This document shows, one piece after another, positions 15,501-30,500 of a DNA stretch of 64,000 nucleotides. Under the pieces are notes generated by a model. The model made no database searches and was not told the DNA's origin. It was given only the letters and a program-made list of their open reading frames with translations. Position numbers and translations under genes: made by a program. The stretch is from Tubiluchus corallicola. Its lineage: Eukaryota; Priapulida; Priapulimorpha; Priapulimorphida; Tubiluchidae. The DNA is taken from positions 44,665 through 108,664 of the forward strand of contig JAQGDQ010000712.1 in assembly GCA_030141605.1 (NCBI GenBank), in the 5' to 3' direction. Within the stretch, counting starts at the first letter, position 1. The number at the start of each line of letters is the position of its first letter.

Positions 15501-18500
15501 TGAACCATGGGTCAATGGTCAACCAATCTCCTGTCAACCCATACCATTCAATTTGTCTCATCGTGACCTTTCATTTTATTTGCTTACAAGTTATTGTCGC
15601 TCGACACTCGCAGTATTTCTGTCCCCAACCTCAAAATTTTGGTTTTTGCCCTCTAGCAGAAAATTTTCTCAAGGCACATGCCTGTGGCCCATTTTCAGTC
15701 GTACACAAGGCCTCGACCCAACCTAACTACGTACAAACACTGTGCCTCTAGTGATATAGGAACAGTGATGTAAAAACTATAGTAGCAGATAGAATAGTAA
15801 ATGAAACCCGCCCACTCCATGACCCAATCATGTAAGAACATAGTTCTCTTTACCTAGAGAGTGCTCGCACTGAATTTGTTGTCCCAAGCCCTCTGAGTCT
15901 AAAATGTTACTAAAATTGAGCACCCAGGATTTTGCAATTCGACCTTTCTTAGATGTTTAAAAATTTCAAACTTAAGACTCCAGGTGCACATTTACTGCAT
16001 ATCACCTAAGCACTTGTTAAAAATGTTGAGAAAGCTGAAAACCCTAGGAGCAGTTGCAAATTAATTGGAAAACTGACCAACCTGATGAGGGGTCAGGTGT
16101 TATCCCCATGTTGTCCTTCGCCTGCCCACAACTGCCCACCTTGTCGATTATATGATCTTAACTTGCACACTTGACAAGGTATTAAGCAAAATGTTTGTGG
16201 GGAATAAAGAATACAAATACAAATAAAAATAAGAATAGTAATAACTGTATGAATTCAAGAAGATTCTGCTATAGGAAAATCTTAATTAATATTGGCTTCC
16301 TCATATCCATCATATAATTTGCAAAAGTTTGCAGGTTCAAGTCGCACTTTATGTAGTACGCTTCAGAATTTTTACCCCTTTTCATTAATACTGAAACTTG
16401 CCCTTCAAGTTTGCCTTTTACCATAAGTTTCCCTCCAGGTTGAATCTTTAACTTATTAAGTACCCGTTGATTAATGCAAGATTGTTTCTCTTTCTTAGTA
16501 TTTATGCTGACAAGTTGAACACTACCGTGGTACAGGCCGTGGTCGACCTCTTACAGACTCACTTGCTGCAAGCATTTAAAATTTGCTGCGGTTGTGACAT
16601 TCAGCTACTACAACTACACTCATTTGTGTCACAAGAGGAACTTTTCTCTCCGTGTGGGAAGGAAGAGCCCTCTACTAGCAAGAAAAGTAAGTAAAATCAT
16701 TCTTGTTATTTCACTGCACTTTGTTGGATGATGTCTTTATGTTGTTTGTTTCCCAAATGACTTGCTAATTATTGTCAACATTATCACCATCATCATCGTC
16801 ATCATTGTCGCATCAATATGGACTTATTTATGGTCATAACATGTCCCCTCGTCATTATCATCATCATCACCACCATCGTCCTCGTTATCAATAATTGTTA
16901 TATCAGCATTGTGATCATCATTATCATCATCATTGTCATCTTCACAGTCATCATCATCGTTGTCATCAACATTATATCAGCATCGTGATCATTATTATCG
17001 TCATCACTACCATCTTTAAGATTCTACAGAAATCAGTTTGCTTTGTTTTTTTAGAAGAGGTCAGCAGACGTGTTGCGGAGATTGCACTTGCTGACTTCCT
17101 GGTATTTCTGCACTGGATTGCAACATCTAAAGACATACAGCACTTGATGGTGACTCCGCAGTGGATATATTTACTGCTTAGTATTACCGGGCATAAACAA
17201 ACAGGTTAGCAAATACTTCTGTGTTGAATGTCTGTGACTGCATTTACTTCACTACTGTCCCTTTTCGAGTATTGAGTGCCCAAAATAAACAAGTATGTGC
17301 GTGATTACAGCGAGTAGTAGTATTTCTACAGTAGGACAGTCATTAGGTAATAGGGATGAGCATCGAACATTTGACTTCGAACGTTTTTATAAATTCGAAC
17401 GACTTTTTGAGTTCGAATTTGTGAACCTAAAATTATGGATTATAATAATTCAGCTCTTAAACTACATGCATTCTTTATCATTAAAATGTTTGAAACATCA
17501 GTGCAATCAACACAATTTAGCTGTGGTTTTTGCACACAATTTTTAAAGAAATTATTAGTATTTTTACTGCAGAATAAAATCAAGTAATATGCATGATTTT
17601 GTGAAACTGCTTTATATTAATGGCTCGAAAATTTATTCGCAAATCTTTTAAAACTGAATTCAAATTCAATTTGGACTCAAAATCTCAAAATTCGATTTGA
17701 TTCAAATTCGTAAGTCACAAATTCGATTCGATTCGCATTTGCTTTCTGATAGAGAATGCTCGCCTCCTTTATTGGGTAACAGTGGTCTGCCTTGGCTGCT
17801 ATGTTTTCAAAGGAATGGCATAGCAAATATATATAGTACTGTATAGCAAATTTTATAGCTGCAAACATGTTTGATTTTACTGAAATGGGCAAAACTGTAA
17901 TCAGATTTTTTGATCTTGGACATCTGTGTTATGAAATCTTCATTATAGGTGGATTATTAGTTGAAAACATGAGAGTCCAGCTCCTGGCACTGGAGCTCCT
18001 AGAAGTGATTTTGCCAGCTTGCAATGGCGAGAAGTCTGATTGCATCAAGATGATTTGCTCCCAACTTTTCCAGCATGTGGGAGACAACATGTGGAGAGCA
18101 CCATTTGCCATGGCTAAGCAGCAGGTTTGTGTTTTCGTTTGTTATACAGGTCGTTGTTCACTTGCACCTTATGCATTTTACGACTTTATATCTTCAGTTT
18201 TCAGTTTTATTAAAGCTCAAAATGTTAACTGAAATGTTTCCACAACTAATTTGTGGAGTTGGAAAGCTGTTTAGCTGCCAACATTCACAGTTTTGTTTTG
18301 TATGCGCTTCTTTTGCTCTTGTCGAATGAACATATAGGGTCTTTGCAGTTACAATTGCAAAAGGAAGTGAAATAAGCTTAAAGGCTTGAGCCAATGGCTC
18401 TTAATTTAGAAGCCACAAATTTTGCATTGGCAACCAGTGCTCAAGTCTACACAGATATGGTCTTAGCTAGCTTATCATGCAAAATTAATGTAATGCCAAA

Positions 18501-21500
18501 ATACAAAATTAAAGTAAAACAGTTGCCTGAGTCCACTTTGTCACGTTTTATCATAATGCACTTTATTCAAATGTGAGTAAGCTTTTATCAACAGACTTAT
18601 TTGTGAAGAAAACCAGTAAAAATATACCCAAACCAAGGTTCCAACCAGTCACTCTAGAATTTTTCCAATTACTTATCGTCTCATTTAAGTTTTTATTTTT
18701 AGGCTAGAGAGAAGGAGAAAGATCTGTACAGAAACATTGCCATCCTCAGCAGTGCAGAGGAACCATCATCTCCACCTCCGGAAGCTCTGTATGCAGAACA
18801 AATCATTCCCACCCATGAAGCTGCCTTCGATCCAGACAAGTGCGTGTGCTGTACAGTGGAAGGTGGCAACACCCTGGTACATGCCCACAGCGCTAGGGGA
18901 TACGGGCTTGGAAACATAGCCATCAAATCCGGCTGCTACCAGTGGAAGGTAAACAATGTCCAACAACTTACCAAAGTTTCTGTAGCTTACTTCAGGCCAG
19001 TTGAATTTATTTTCGTCTTTAGTCATTCATAATTGATTGTTACTGTTTTTCCATTATTTACATAACAGTAATTGTTCTACTGCAGTTTGGAGCTGCGAGT
19101 GAAACTGGTAGGGACATCTGTTGATGATTTGCTTCGTCTTCTGTTTTTACAGTTTCATATCGTCAAAGAGAATCGTGGGAATGAGGGCACATGCATCGGA
19201 GTGTCCAAATATCCGGTGAAAGACAACAATCACAGGAGCACCTCCGACATGTGGCTGTACCGAGCTTATAGGTATGGTATTTGCAATCGTTGTGTTATGA
19301 AACAAATGAATTGGAAACTTTATTTTATGGTTTGGTTTAAAAAGGTTGTAGATAGTGTTACTGTGCCAAATGGTAGAAAACAGTTGGATAATAGAAATTA
19401 TTAGCATGTATATACTGCCGAAGCCTTTTTTTGCTATTTGTCCACTCTTTTCAAGTCTGTTGACAAGACATTACTTTTCGTGTTTGTAAGTAGGAGCAGA
19501 ATTACTTCTCAATTTCCAGAGAAAGACTAATGTGCTCTACAAGTTATAGACTTGACAGTAGATGCATGGTCACTACATGGGTTTAGGAAAAGATCTAGAT
19601 GTAACAAATAATTGATGGTGCCAAATTCTACATAACAGTACACTAGAGAATGAAACTAAAGATGCATGCAAACTGTGGTAAAATGCATTGTCAATCAAAT
19701 CTTCTTTCTAGTCACGGTTGTAAAGCTATTTTGAAGTTAAACTTATTTAGTGAACAGCAGTTACTAAGCATAGTAGAGGCAGGGAAAATCACTTCAGTTT
19801 TTTTTTTGTTCTTTTTTTCTCAATTTCACTTTTACGCTTCATACTGTGTATCCAATTGCAAACATGTTTACTTTTTTGCTTCTCATGTAGCGGCAATCTG
19901 TATCATGGAGGTGAACTGAGTCTCACATTGCCCGGTTATACTCAAGGAGATTATGTCACTTGTGTTTTGGACATGGAGGCACACACTATTGCATTTGGCA
20001 AGAACGGAGAAGAGCCGCGTATCGCATTCGATGATGTTGACACAACAGAATTGTATCCTGTGGTGTTCTTCTACAGCAGTAATCCTGGTGAAAAGGTATC
20101 TGTTGCTTGCTTGCTTATCTGTTTACCTGCTTCTTTTGTGTACAGTAAATCCTCACTTAACGGTGCTAATGTGTTCCAACAAAATGCGGTGATAAGTGAA
20201 ACCTCGTTAAACGAAACCAAAACTTCCATAGAAATGTTATGTAAAAAGAATTGGGATAAATTCCAGAGGCAAAAATCAATCCTGCTTAAGTCATATAAAT
20301 TAAACGTTTTGTGAGTTTTACTCATGTTTCTATTAATTAATTTCTTTCTGCTTGCTTGAAACCTATATATCTTAGTTACCTAGCTAGCGGTTTCTCTTTA
20401 GTTGACTTTCAACTGTTTAAATCTGGGCAGTGGTTAAACAATAAACACTGCAGCAGAGTGGGAATTTTATCTAGAAACTCATTACGCACTAGACTGGTTG
20501 CTATAACAACAGGTTGCAGGCAAAATTGTTTCGCATAAAGTTTGCTCCTTGGTTTTACTTTATACAAATGGCTAGCATTGAATTAGTGGTCAGTCGGGAA
20601 GCAAAAACGTATGTACTTATATAATAATTGCAGTTTTTACATTACAAGTGCGTTTTTAGAACGCAATAAGTACTGTTTTAAGGCATCAAATTAAATAAAA
20701 AAGTTGTTGATATAATATAAATTGGCTTTGTGCAAAGCAAAAAAATCATCGTTAAAATGAAGCTGTGCATCATTAAGTGAAGAAAAAGTGTCAAATGGTC
20801 AGCATCGTTAAAACGAAACGTTGCTAGATGGGGATTCGTTAAGCGAGGACTTACTGCATTTTGTATTAATAATTTACCTGTGTAAATTCCAAAAAATGAG
20901 AGCTATAAGATTGCTTGTTGTTCAAACTGCACTTTTGCCAGACTTTCATTCGATTTATGTAGATATTAATTAACACTTTTATAATCCACAAAAGACAAGG
21001 ATGTATAGCAATTTCTGGCATGCAGTGTGCTAAAGACAGTTGTTTTTCTTGTTGCATTTAGCTTCATGTGTTCAGTAATTAATATAGATATTTAATAGTG
21101 AAAGTACCAAAACTGCACCTTGTCTAACATTGTTTTTTATGAGATATTGACTCGTTTCATTTAGTATGTTCTGTTTGTGTTTAGGTAAAGATAACAGATA
21201 TGCAAATTCAAGGCGTTCCAAGAGAACTTCTTGCAGGCGATCCATCTTGTGCACCTTTGAACATTGTCCTAGTGGAAGCTAACATTAATCTTATTCGCAG
21301 GTATTTATGCAGCTAATGTGATTCGTTGGGGGCATTTAAAATGTACATTCTTAATATGAAGATTGTTTGATATTCTTTATGTGTTACCGTGTTTGCTTTA
21401 AACATCTGTGTAGAACAGTGTCATCAGAAAATGTATTTTGCCTGCCTTAAAGTAGCCTAACATGTTGTGTCATAAAAGTGATAATGATAATGCTAATTTA

Positions 21501-24500
21501 TTTATAGAGTGCAGAAATCGACGAATTATTGTCACCAACTGCGCTATAAAACAGGTTAATAGTTAAAAATGACTGCAATAAAAATAGAAGCATACAATAA
21601 AAATTCACTAGGCAAAAGTAAAGAGGTATCTAACATAGAATAATATTGTCAGTATAAAGTAAAGGTTCAGTTGATGCAGAAATCATGTCGTAAGATTTGT
21701 AAGTATTTTAGACATATTTTCCTTCAATCTACCCTTTGTTCATTGTGGATGCTGAGAATGGAGTGAATGTTTGAAATTTTAACAGATTTCTAAAATCATT
21801 ATTTGTGCATATTAAACCTTTGTTTTAAAATTAAACATTTTTATGTATTTACTAACTGAACTGATTTTTTTCAGGCTGCATAGAGAGCCGCGATGGACGT
21901 CTCACATAAACAAAGAAATCATGCAGCGCTTGTCACAGTTAAAGCAATTGGTACTGGCCGTACGCGAGACTTTCCAGTTTAATAAGGAACCACTGCACAG
22001 GCGACGGAGTGAGCCACTCATTAAAACTAGCGATAAAGGTACGATGGGAATACGATGGAACTGTAGCAAGTTTTCTCATTTTCTGATTGCATTTACAAAA
22101 AATTTTTTCGCAAAGTAGCTACAGCTTGACCTTTTTTTGTTAATGAGGTGGGAATTCCTATTTTTTTAACACATCTAGTGTCGTCGCTTAATTATTTATT
22201 TGCCCTGCTAGGCAATAAAATCGGGACATATAACATGGTACCAGACGAATTTAATGCCAGCACAATGCTTGGATTTGTAGTGACTGATAACGATTGTGCT
22301 ACCATATCTTTTGCACTTAAGAAATTTTCTAATGGAAGACGATAAAACTAACCAGAAACTAGTTATGTTGCTCGCTTCTTATGCCACACCTCGGCTTCCT
22401 AGCTGCTCTACAAGTAGAGCTGTGGTCTTTTTTCAAATTAACATGGCACTCGGAAGAGCGCAGATTCCCGCCAAGGTCTGCAAAGTATCATTTTCTAAGC
22501 TGCACATTCGCTTAGGTTAGGATCAGCGTATGTCACCAAATGCTCTGACACCATCTCCTTAATGATGCACACTCTTGCTTTTTGCATAATGGTGATGTCA
22601 CTTAGAATGTTCCCAGAAACATAACATGGACGACAACACTGTGAAATAAGTAAGTTACTTTGCAAACGAATAACCAAACAATTGTTCAATATTTCTTCAA
22701 TTAAGGACTTTTTGTAACTGAAAATTGCTGTATAATTGACAGACACTATTTGTTCAATAGGAAGCCTGTCTGTTGGCAAGCGAGATTTCAAGGAAGCCAT
22801 GGAAGAGAAACCATGGAAAGACAAGGAGAAACGGGACTGGAGTCAGGAGAAATTGGACCGCATGGGTGGTGGTGAAGGGTTGAACACTTTGTGTCACAAA
22901 GTAAGTACCTCTTGCCACTGTTTAAGTTGTAGTTTTCTTCGTTACAACAATAGTGATGACAATGGTGACAGTGACAACTATAACGATAGTTACAGTGATG
23001 GTGACAGCAATGAAAAAGCAACAGCGAAATTCATGCCCATACATAGAGATTGTATCAAGTAGAATACTGCTCATTATCTTTTTGTCCTCACAGTCGATTT
23101 TGGTCAGTAGCTATTTTTAGATTTATGGGAAACAAGAATTCTTTGAAAATATTACTTTAAATGTGGCCCAATTTAGGAGAAGATTTCAGTTTTTATATTA
23201 TGGAATCTTTGTTACAAAATGCAAAACAACAGAAACAATTGTATGATGAGGTCATTGGCAAAGTCTTACTATGGTTTGTTTTATTTTACTTTTTGTAAAA
23301 TAAAAATGGCATGCTCTGCATTGTAGGTGTGGCCTGCTCTTGCTGTCATGGGCGGAGTCGATCACGGTTTGCGTGCGGGCGGAGGTTGCTATCATTCCAT
23401 AGCCGGACGTCACGGGATTATTCTCGGCGTAATAAAGGAGGGAGCTTCTGTGGCTAAAGTGCAATGGGAGGAGGGTGACATGGGGTTGAGGTGAGCATTG
23501 AATACTTATTTTTTATGAGTTTTTGAGAAATAATGCATGTACTTCGAATTTGTGTGTATATTGTTTATATTTCATTATGTGTGTTTCATATTTCATGTGT
23601 TTTCAACTTTTTATAACACTTTTACAATAATACACATGACTATGATAGATGTCAAATTTTCAGTTTTATTTTGTACTTATATAAGTTGTAGCATGAGGCA
23701 TTAGACTCAATCTCATTTTAATTTACTGTCCAAAATACACATTTCTTGCCTATGAAAGTTAGCAGTTTCTAATATTTGAAGAATTACCTTGGAAAGTTAA
23801 TGGCAACCGAACACAGCTATATCTTACGTCACATACTAATCACAGTTTGTGTAGTGGTATCTTCTCTGTGTGTCAAGCATGTTTGCGTAAGGGAAGATTG
23901 CTATAAGATGCTGATGCAATTCACTAAAATGAGCTCTATGTCACACTGATGTCACAGAACACTGCTGTTCATGATCATGCTTATCACTGTACCATGCCTA
24001 TTTACCGGTCATGTGAATGTGACAAATAGGTTTCATTGCCACTCTTACTGGATTTGCTGAGCCGTGCGAAGCTTTGAAAGTTTAACGAAATTTACCTATC
24101 CGAGGTAATTATTATTTAGTTTAAGCTTTGATTTAAAAAAGCTGTGTGGTTTTCAGTATTTTAGAGCATACTTTATTTTGAACTAATGTCTACACATCTC
24201 TGTGATAAGAAATGCCAAGAAACTGAGGTTTATTTTAAAGGGTGGTTCATATTTCTTACAGTGATACAAGTTTGAGCATGCTTGAACCTGTCCTGCCGAT
24301 GTCGTTTGACGCTTCTAGCTTATCAGAGATGTCCCCTCAGGTACTGCTCGACCTGATCCAGTTGACAGGTGTGACAGAAGAAGCAAAACACGGTGATGTG
24401 GTCAGATCAAGTTCCAAGAAACTTCATCTAGGTATGACGTTTTTTTATATAAAATACCAGATTCTGCTGAGCTAATTCATGTACGGATTGAACTCATTTT

Positions 24501-27500
24501 ATTATTTAATAACAGAGTTACTATCATGCCTGAAGTGAAACTATCATACCAGAGAAACTTTAGATGGATTTCTATCTGTTTACTTTCAGAGTGTTTATAA
24601 TAATTTTGTCAGACAAACCACACCATTTAAATGCTATATTATCATGCATTTTTTCAGCTTCGATCTATTAGTTGCATTGTTTGTTCACACTTTAGATGTT
24701 GTAGAAGAGTTTATCGGCTCTTGCGAATTGGGCAACGTGCAGACGTGCGATTCTCAGAGCGAACCAGATCTGAGCGCAGAAGTTCCTAAAGCAGTCGTTA
24801 CGTCTGCATCCAGCGACAGTGACATACGTCTGCAGTCGGTGGAATCGATCAGCACTCGTCTTGTCACAGACATAATGCAGAGCTCAATGTCAACAATGGA
24901 ACAGAAGACTTCACAGACATCCACTGTCTCTCCAGGAAACCACAACCAACTGGATCGTCAAATGGAATTCGAGCCAGGTGACTGCGTGGATGCCTCAGAA
25001 CGGTGTCAAACACCAACCGTGCGTCTGGCACAGGAGTTCCTCCGCAAGGAATGTGCCGGAAAGTCCAAAGAGAATGAACTGCCGATAATTATCGCAGTAA
25101 ATATGCAGATGGCAGCACTGAAAGCCCTCAGCGCGTTGATGAATTGTGGAACGTACGCGGAAATGATTCTTGTTCCATCAACTTGCACAGAAAAGCAAAG
25201 GTCTGAAAGCACGGATTTGAAGTCTGCAGCTAGGGCGATCATGAAGTACATGGTGAAAAGAGCTGTTTCTACGTCGTCGATAAAGCGGAATGTTTCCGTG
25301 ACGGACATAGAGAGAGTACACAGTGTGATTTACAAGAACGCTATACACGTGCAGGCAGAAGATGAGACTGATGTGAAAGATTTTGAAGGTCAGTATGCTA
25401 CGTAATATGAAATCGCAGCTCTACCTAAGTCATTATCAAGGAAATACCTCTAAGATGAGTCACTAAACCAACAGAAGTATCGACTTCATTCAGATGTATT
25501 TTCATCCACCTTCTATTAGATAAACAGCCGTTAATGAGTGTTGCATCCAGACAGGCACATCTGGTCATACCAGGCGTGCGTGCACCTGTCCACTCAGTCG
25601 TGCATCTGCCACAAACCGTTCATATCAAAGCTGCTCTTCTTGCTCCAAAACTTACTCTTTTTTTACCAAAAATGAGGTGATATTTGTCTAATTTCCATGG
25701 TTTAATTATTATACAGAAGCCAAAATTTCCTCAGCTGATTTTCAAAAAGTGTGTAGCACAAATTTTTGTTAAAAATTGCTAATGACCAATCTACGTTGTC
25801 AGTTAAGATGGGAGCTATGTATTTTTTGATGAGATTATGACCAGCGTTTACCACTGTGACTGTTTGCTTAATAGAAGAAATTTATGTATAAGGATGCTAG
25901 TTAAATTATCAATAGGAAATGCAAAAAACATTCCTGAAACTAAATTTGATGTTTATATGGCATATGTTTAGCAAATAGTAAAAAAAATTTGTATAAAAAA
26001 GTACTAATTATACGTTCGTGTTTTGTGTTATGATTATCTGAAATTGGTTATGCTGCTTGTGATTGAGCAATTTCCTTTGCAACTGAAAGATCTTCATTTT
26101 TTGCCAATTTGAACCAAAATCTTGAAATTCCAAAAGAACCTGTTTTAAGAAACCGTATAAATTTACGTTAGGGTTGACTTGAATTTGAACGTATTTACTC
26201 TGGGTCTCCCATTTATAAGGTACCATTCAGTTACCTGAGGTTTGAAAACTCTGGGGGTTTCTGGTGCAACTAGGTATACATTAAAATTGTTTCTTAGTTG
26301 TTACACGGGTAGCCATTTTTATAAATTTCAGTCATTCCTTATTGTCTAGAAAAACTAAAGATGCTGAAGAAGCGTGTGGTGGAACCGAGGGTGTTGAGCC
26401 GGGATGCCATGCCCTCTAGAGACCCTCAACATGGAGAATCAAGTTTGTCCCAAGATGAGCAGCATATGATGGACTATGGCGACGAGGACATGCAGCAGCC
26501 CAGTCCTTCTGCTTTGTTGCAACAGGTACGTGTGTGCGTCCCGTGCGATTCATAATCATTGTATGTGATTTTATTCATTGTATTCATTTACCTAGTGTAA
26601 AGTAGAAGGCATTTGCTTTCGAAATGCTGCATTGGCTGTCTTGCTGTGGAGTGAGTATTTGCCTTAGTAAGAGTTTTGACATTTATTGTGTATATACTGT
26701 GCACTATTAGTATAGGCCTGTAGCGTGCCCTGAATATGTGTGCGGTGTTGTAGCAGACGTATCATGTAACGAGTTGTATTTCTGACGTCTCAATAGTTTT
26801 GTTGATTACGTTATGACTGTGAATGCCAGAGTGAATATAATTTTTGCAGTTTATTCTTAACAATTATTACCCATAGTAGATAATGAGTTGGAGAAAAAAG
26901 GAGATGCTGAATAATTGTGGACTAGTTGGGATTTGAACCAGAGACCTGAGATAAGTACACTGCCATGTTTTGCCAACTGAGCTACCAGTTCAACATGACC
27001 TAGCAGATTTGAGATTTCCTCCTTGTAGCACACAAGCCAACTGCGCCACCTATACCCACCTATCATATCAACTTTTTTTCGGTCTCGGGTTCAAGTCCCA
27101 GCTGGTTCTGAATTTTTCAGTGCCTCCTTTCTTCAACTCATTACCAGCAATGGTTAATAAACTGCTAAGGTTTATGAAAATTCTGACATTCACAGTCGTA
27201 AGCTAATTAGTCACTTCGTTAATTTCCAGCTAATTTGAAAAAAGTTGGTGCAATAGTTTTGTGCTACCATAACATTGTTGAACATTCCTTGCCTGCGAAC
27301 TTGATGCCATGTCGGAGTTTAGCTACAAGATGTATTCGCAATTTTTAGCATCAGTCAGAACAAACAATAACAAATGCGGAAATGTAAATTGTGACTGTGC
27401 TACAATCAATGGGTGTCCAGCAAAGTTACACAAAATAAAAACATGCACAAATGTGTTTTTTAACTTCTTTAATAATGCAGCAGAAAACTTCCACACTAGT

Positions 27501-30500
27501 TTAAAGACAGTAGGGCAATTATATTGTTATTAACATCATTTATTTTCGAATGCGCACGTCTACAATGTATATTGAAATCTATTAAATGTAGACAATTAAA
27601 GTAGCAGCAAAATAATTTGTATATTTAGCATAGAAAAACCACAGATTCGAATGAACAATTAATAATATGTGCTGATTTAGCCAAGTTTAATTGGAAAAAA
27701 TAAGTTATTTATAGTTATATAAACAATATTATTATTATTATGTAATTTGTTCGCATCTAAAATCGATACAGCACGTGTACAATGATTTTAGTACACAACA
27801 AGTATATATACACAAAGATAAAAATTATAAAATGATTATTATGCAACATGTAGTTTCTTACAAGATCATAAAGTGATTTGTTGACAGCACATTTTACATT
27901 GTGATTAAAGTGCTAAGTGCAACCGTCTTTCAAACTTAAGTTAAAATCATTGTCATTAATAAAATTCAACAATTTCTGTATAAGTATCTGACTTGAATTT
28001 TGTATGTTTCTAAAAAAGGTAAACCTTCGACTGTCGATTATGAAATTTGACGGCATTATCCCACAATAATACATCAGTGGCTTGACACCTTCATTTTATA
28101 TATACTTAAAATTTTTTCTAAAAACAGTGTTCCAGCTGACTCTTATGATATTTAAGTCTAAATTACTAATAGCACCAATTTCACAATCATATACAGTGAA
28201 TTCCGCATAAGTCAAAAACAGCCGGACTGAAAAAAACTTTGAGTTAGGCAATGTTGACCAATTTCCAGAATAGAAACTCTGAACCCCCCTCCACTATACA
28301 TAAGCAACAAGCTTTGATGACAATTACATAAAGAATAACAAATTATGTAGTGAAGCACAATTTTTTTCTGTTGCAAAAGGACACGTACACAATACTGTTA
28401 AACAATATGACAGTGTGACTACCACTGTCATATGTCTTACGTATTGCAGTTCAGTTTTTACGTAGTTCATTTATTTACACACTCTATGTTAAGTATTCAG
28501 TTATCTTCATCTGTACCAATTCCTGTGCCCATAGAATGTTACTACGTAGTAGCCAACCAAGACTTTCCCAGAAAGATCAATCCCAGAGAAAATAATCGGG
28601 GAATTTTCCCTGGAAAAGATACTGTTTTTTAGTTGGATGAAACTTTTTAGTTTTCTAGAGTATAAATTGTATTTTTGAGTTAGGTGAAGTAAATTCACCT
28701 AACTGCATTTGTATTTTGATTAAATGGACCATAATTTTTTATTTGAGTTAGATGAAATTTTGAGTTAAGCAATGTTTTTGTGGGAAAAACGAAGGATTTC
28801 ATCCGTTCCACTGAAATTCTTGGGGTTAGGTGGAAATTTGAGTTATGCGGAGTTTACTCGGGGTATGTGATATAATAAGCAAAATTATACCCACGAAAGT
28901 ATTCCCTTGCTTGTATGGTTGACTGTATTGATAGATTATTGATAGATCATCTCAGTCTGGCATTTCCTTTGCTCGCAATAGATTATCAATGACCATAATT
29001 TACTAACTGCATGCTGTGTTCCATGTAGTTGATAACACCGTCTGGACTAAGACACCGAGGCATCATGCAGCATCGTACGGCCCGTATCACTCGTGGTCTC
29101 ATGTCACCGTCTGTACAGCAGGTTGGTATTGCTCGTTTGTGTATTTTTCATACAGTAAGGCATGAATCGTCCAAACTAATGTAGAGAATGATGATCCTCA
29201 AATTATAGTTTTCTTAACTGATCATAATGTCAAATCACTATATCAGCTGTACAATATGTATCTGTAGGATAAAAAGGTTTGATAACTGTTAGCAGTCTAT
29301 AAAATATTGTTTGGTTAGTGTAACCCGACCGACCATAATTTTTTACCACTAATTTTTCAAAAAAATACCAAAGCAACAATGTTATAGCACGGTGACATAC
29401 GGGGATATAAAACAAGACAAGATGGCAGCTCTTTTACTCTTTTGTTGCTGCCGTTTTGATAGAAGTTAGTTCGTTTCAAACGTATTTTATGTTAATACAC
29501 ATTGTGTAATTAAGTTCACTTGAATAGTAGTATTTTTAATTAAGCTCAGTCGAATGCACAGGTACTTGGATTGCAACTAAGTCTGACTTAGTCTGCCCTA
29601 TTTTTTCGCGAAAAGTGTTACATGGCATTAGCGTGTAGACATAATAGCTATCTATTTACTTTTCTATAATACGTTAATACTAATTTGTACCCAGAATGTT
29701 CATTATGATTTAAAAAAATAAATAAAGGATAAAAAATTTACCTTACCCACCCATTTTATTTTAAAATGTTATTCTAACCTAGTTTGACCTAGTATTTTGC
29801 TCAGTTCAAAGTGCAATATTTAAACAGACACATTTTAATTAACTGTGCAATATTTAATGAAATGGGTTATTCAACCATCCACTCACGTAAAGCTTAAAAA
29901 ATTCGTCTTCCAATTTTATACCACTTACATACTACCTTTTTGCATGCAGTGCTCGCATTGGCTGTAACGCTGTATAAAACGTGTAAATTTAAACTCCAGC
30001 GATTACCGTTAGGCACAGCCATTTTGACGATAGAGCGTTTAAAACAAGTTTAGATAACACTGAATAAAGTTTGAAAAAATAGTCAGAGCATTTGTAGCAT
30101 AATGTTGCTAACTAAGTGAAATTTTAAATTACAGTATCTTGTCAATAAGATTTAAAATACGTTTTTTGCTAGTGAGTGGCGCACCCTGTAGGGTGAGTCA
30201 GCGACATTTCACCAATTGGCACAAACATTTTAAATTATTATTTCTAGTTACATGAGTCTTTTCAGCAGGTAAGCAAAATGCTAAGTAATATAGATTTACA
30301 CAGAAAGTTTTTTGGGATATAAGTTAACATTGCCTTTTCTTCCCCTGATTTACGTTTGTGTCATGACGTCATGTAATGGCGCGTTACGGGAGATTTCAGA
30401 ACAGTACTGCAGGAGATTTAAAATGAAAGCAAACAAAAATCCTTTTGATATACGCATAAAATTGCTATAAAGTTTTTATATAGCAATATAAAAATATTGC

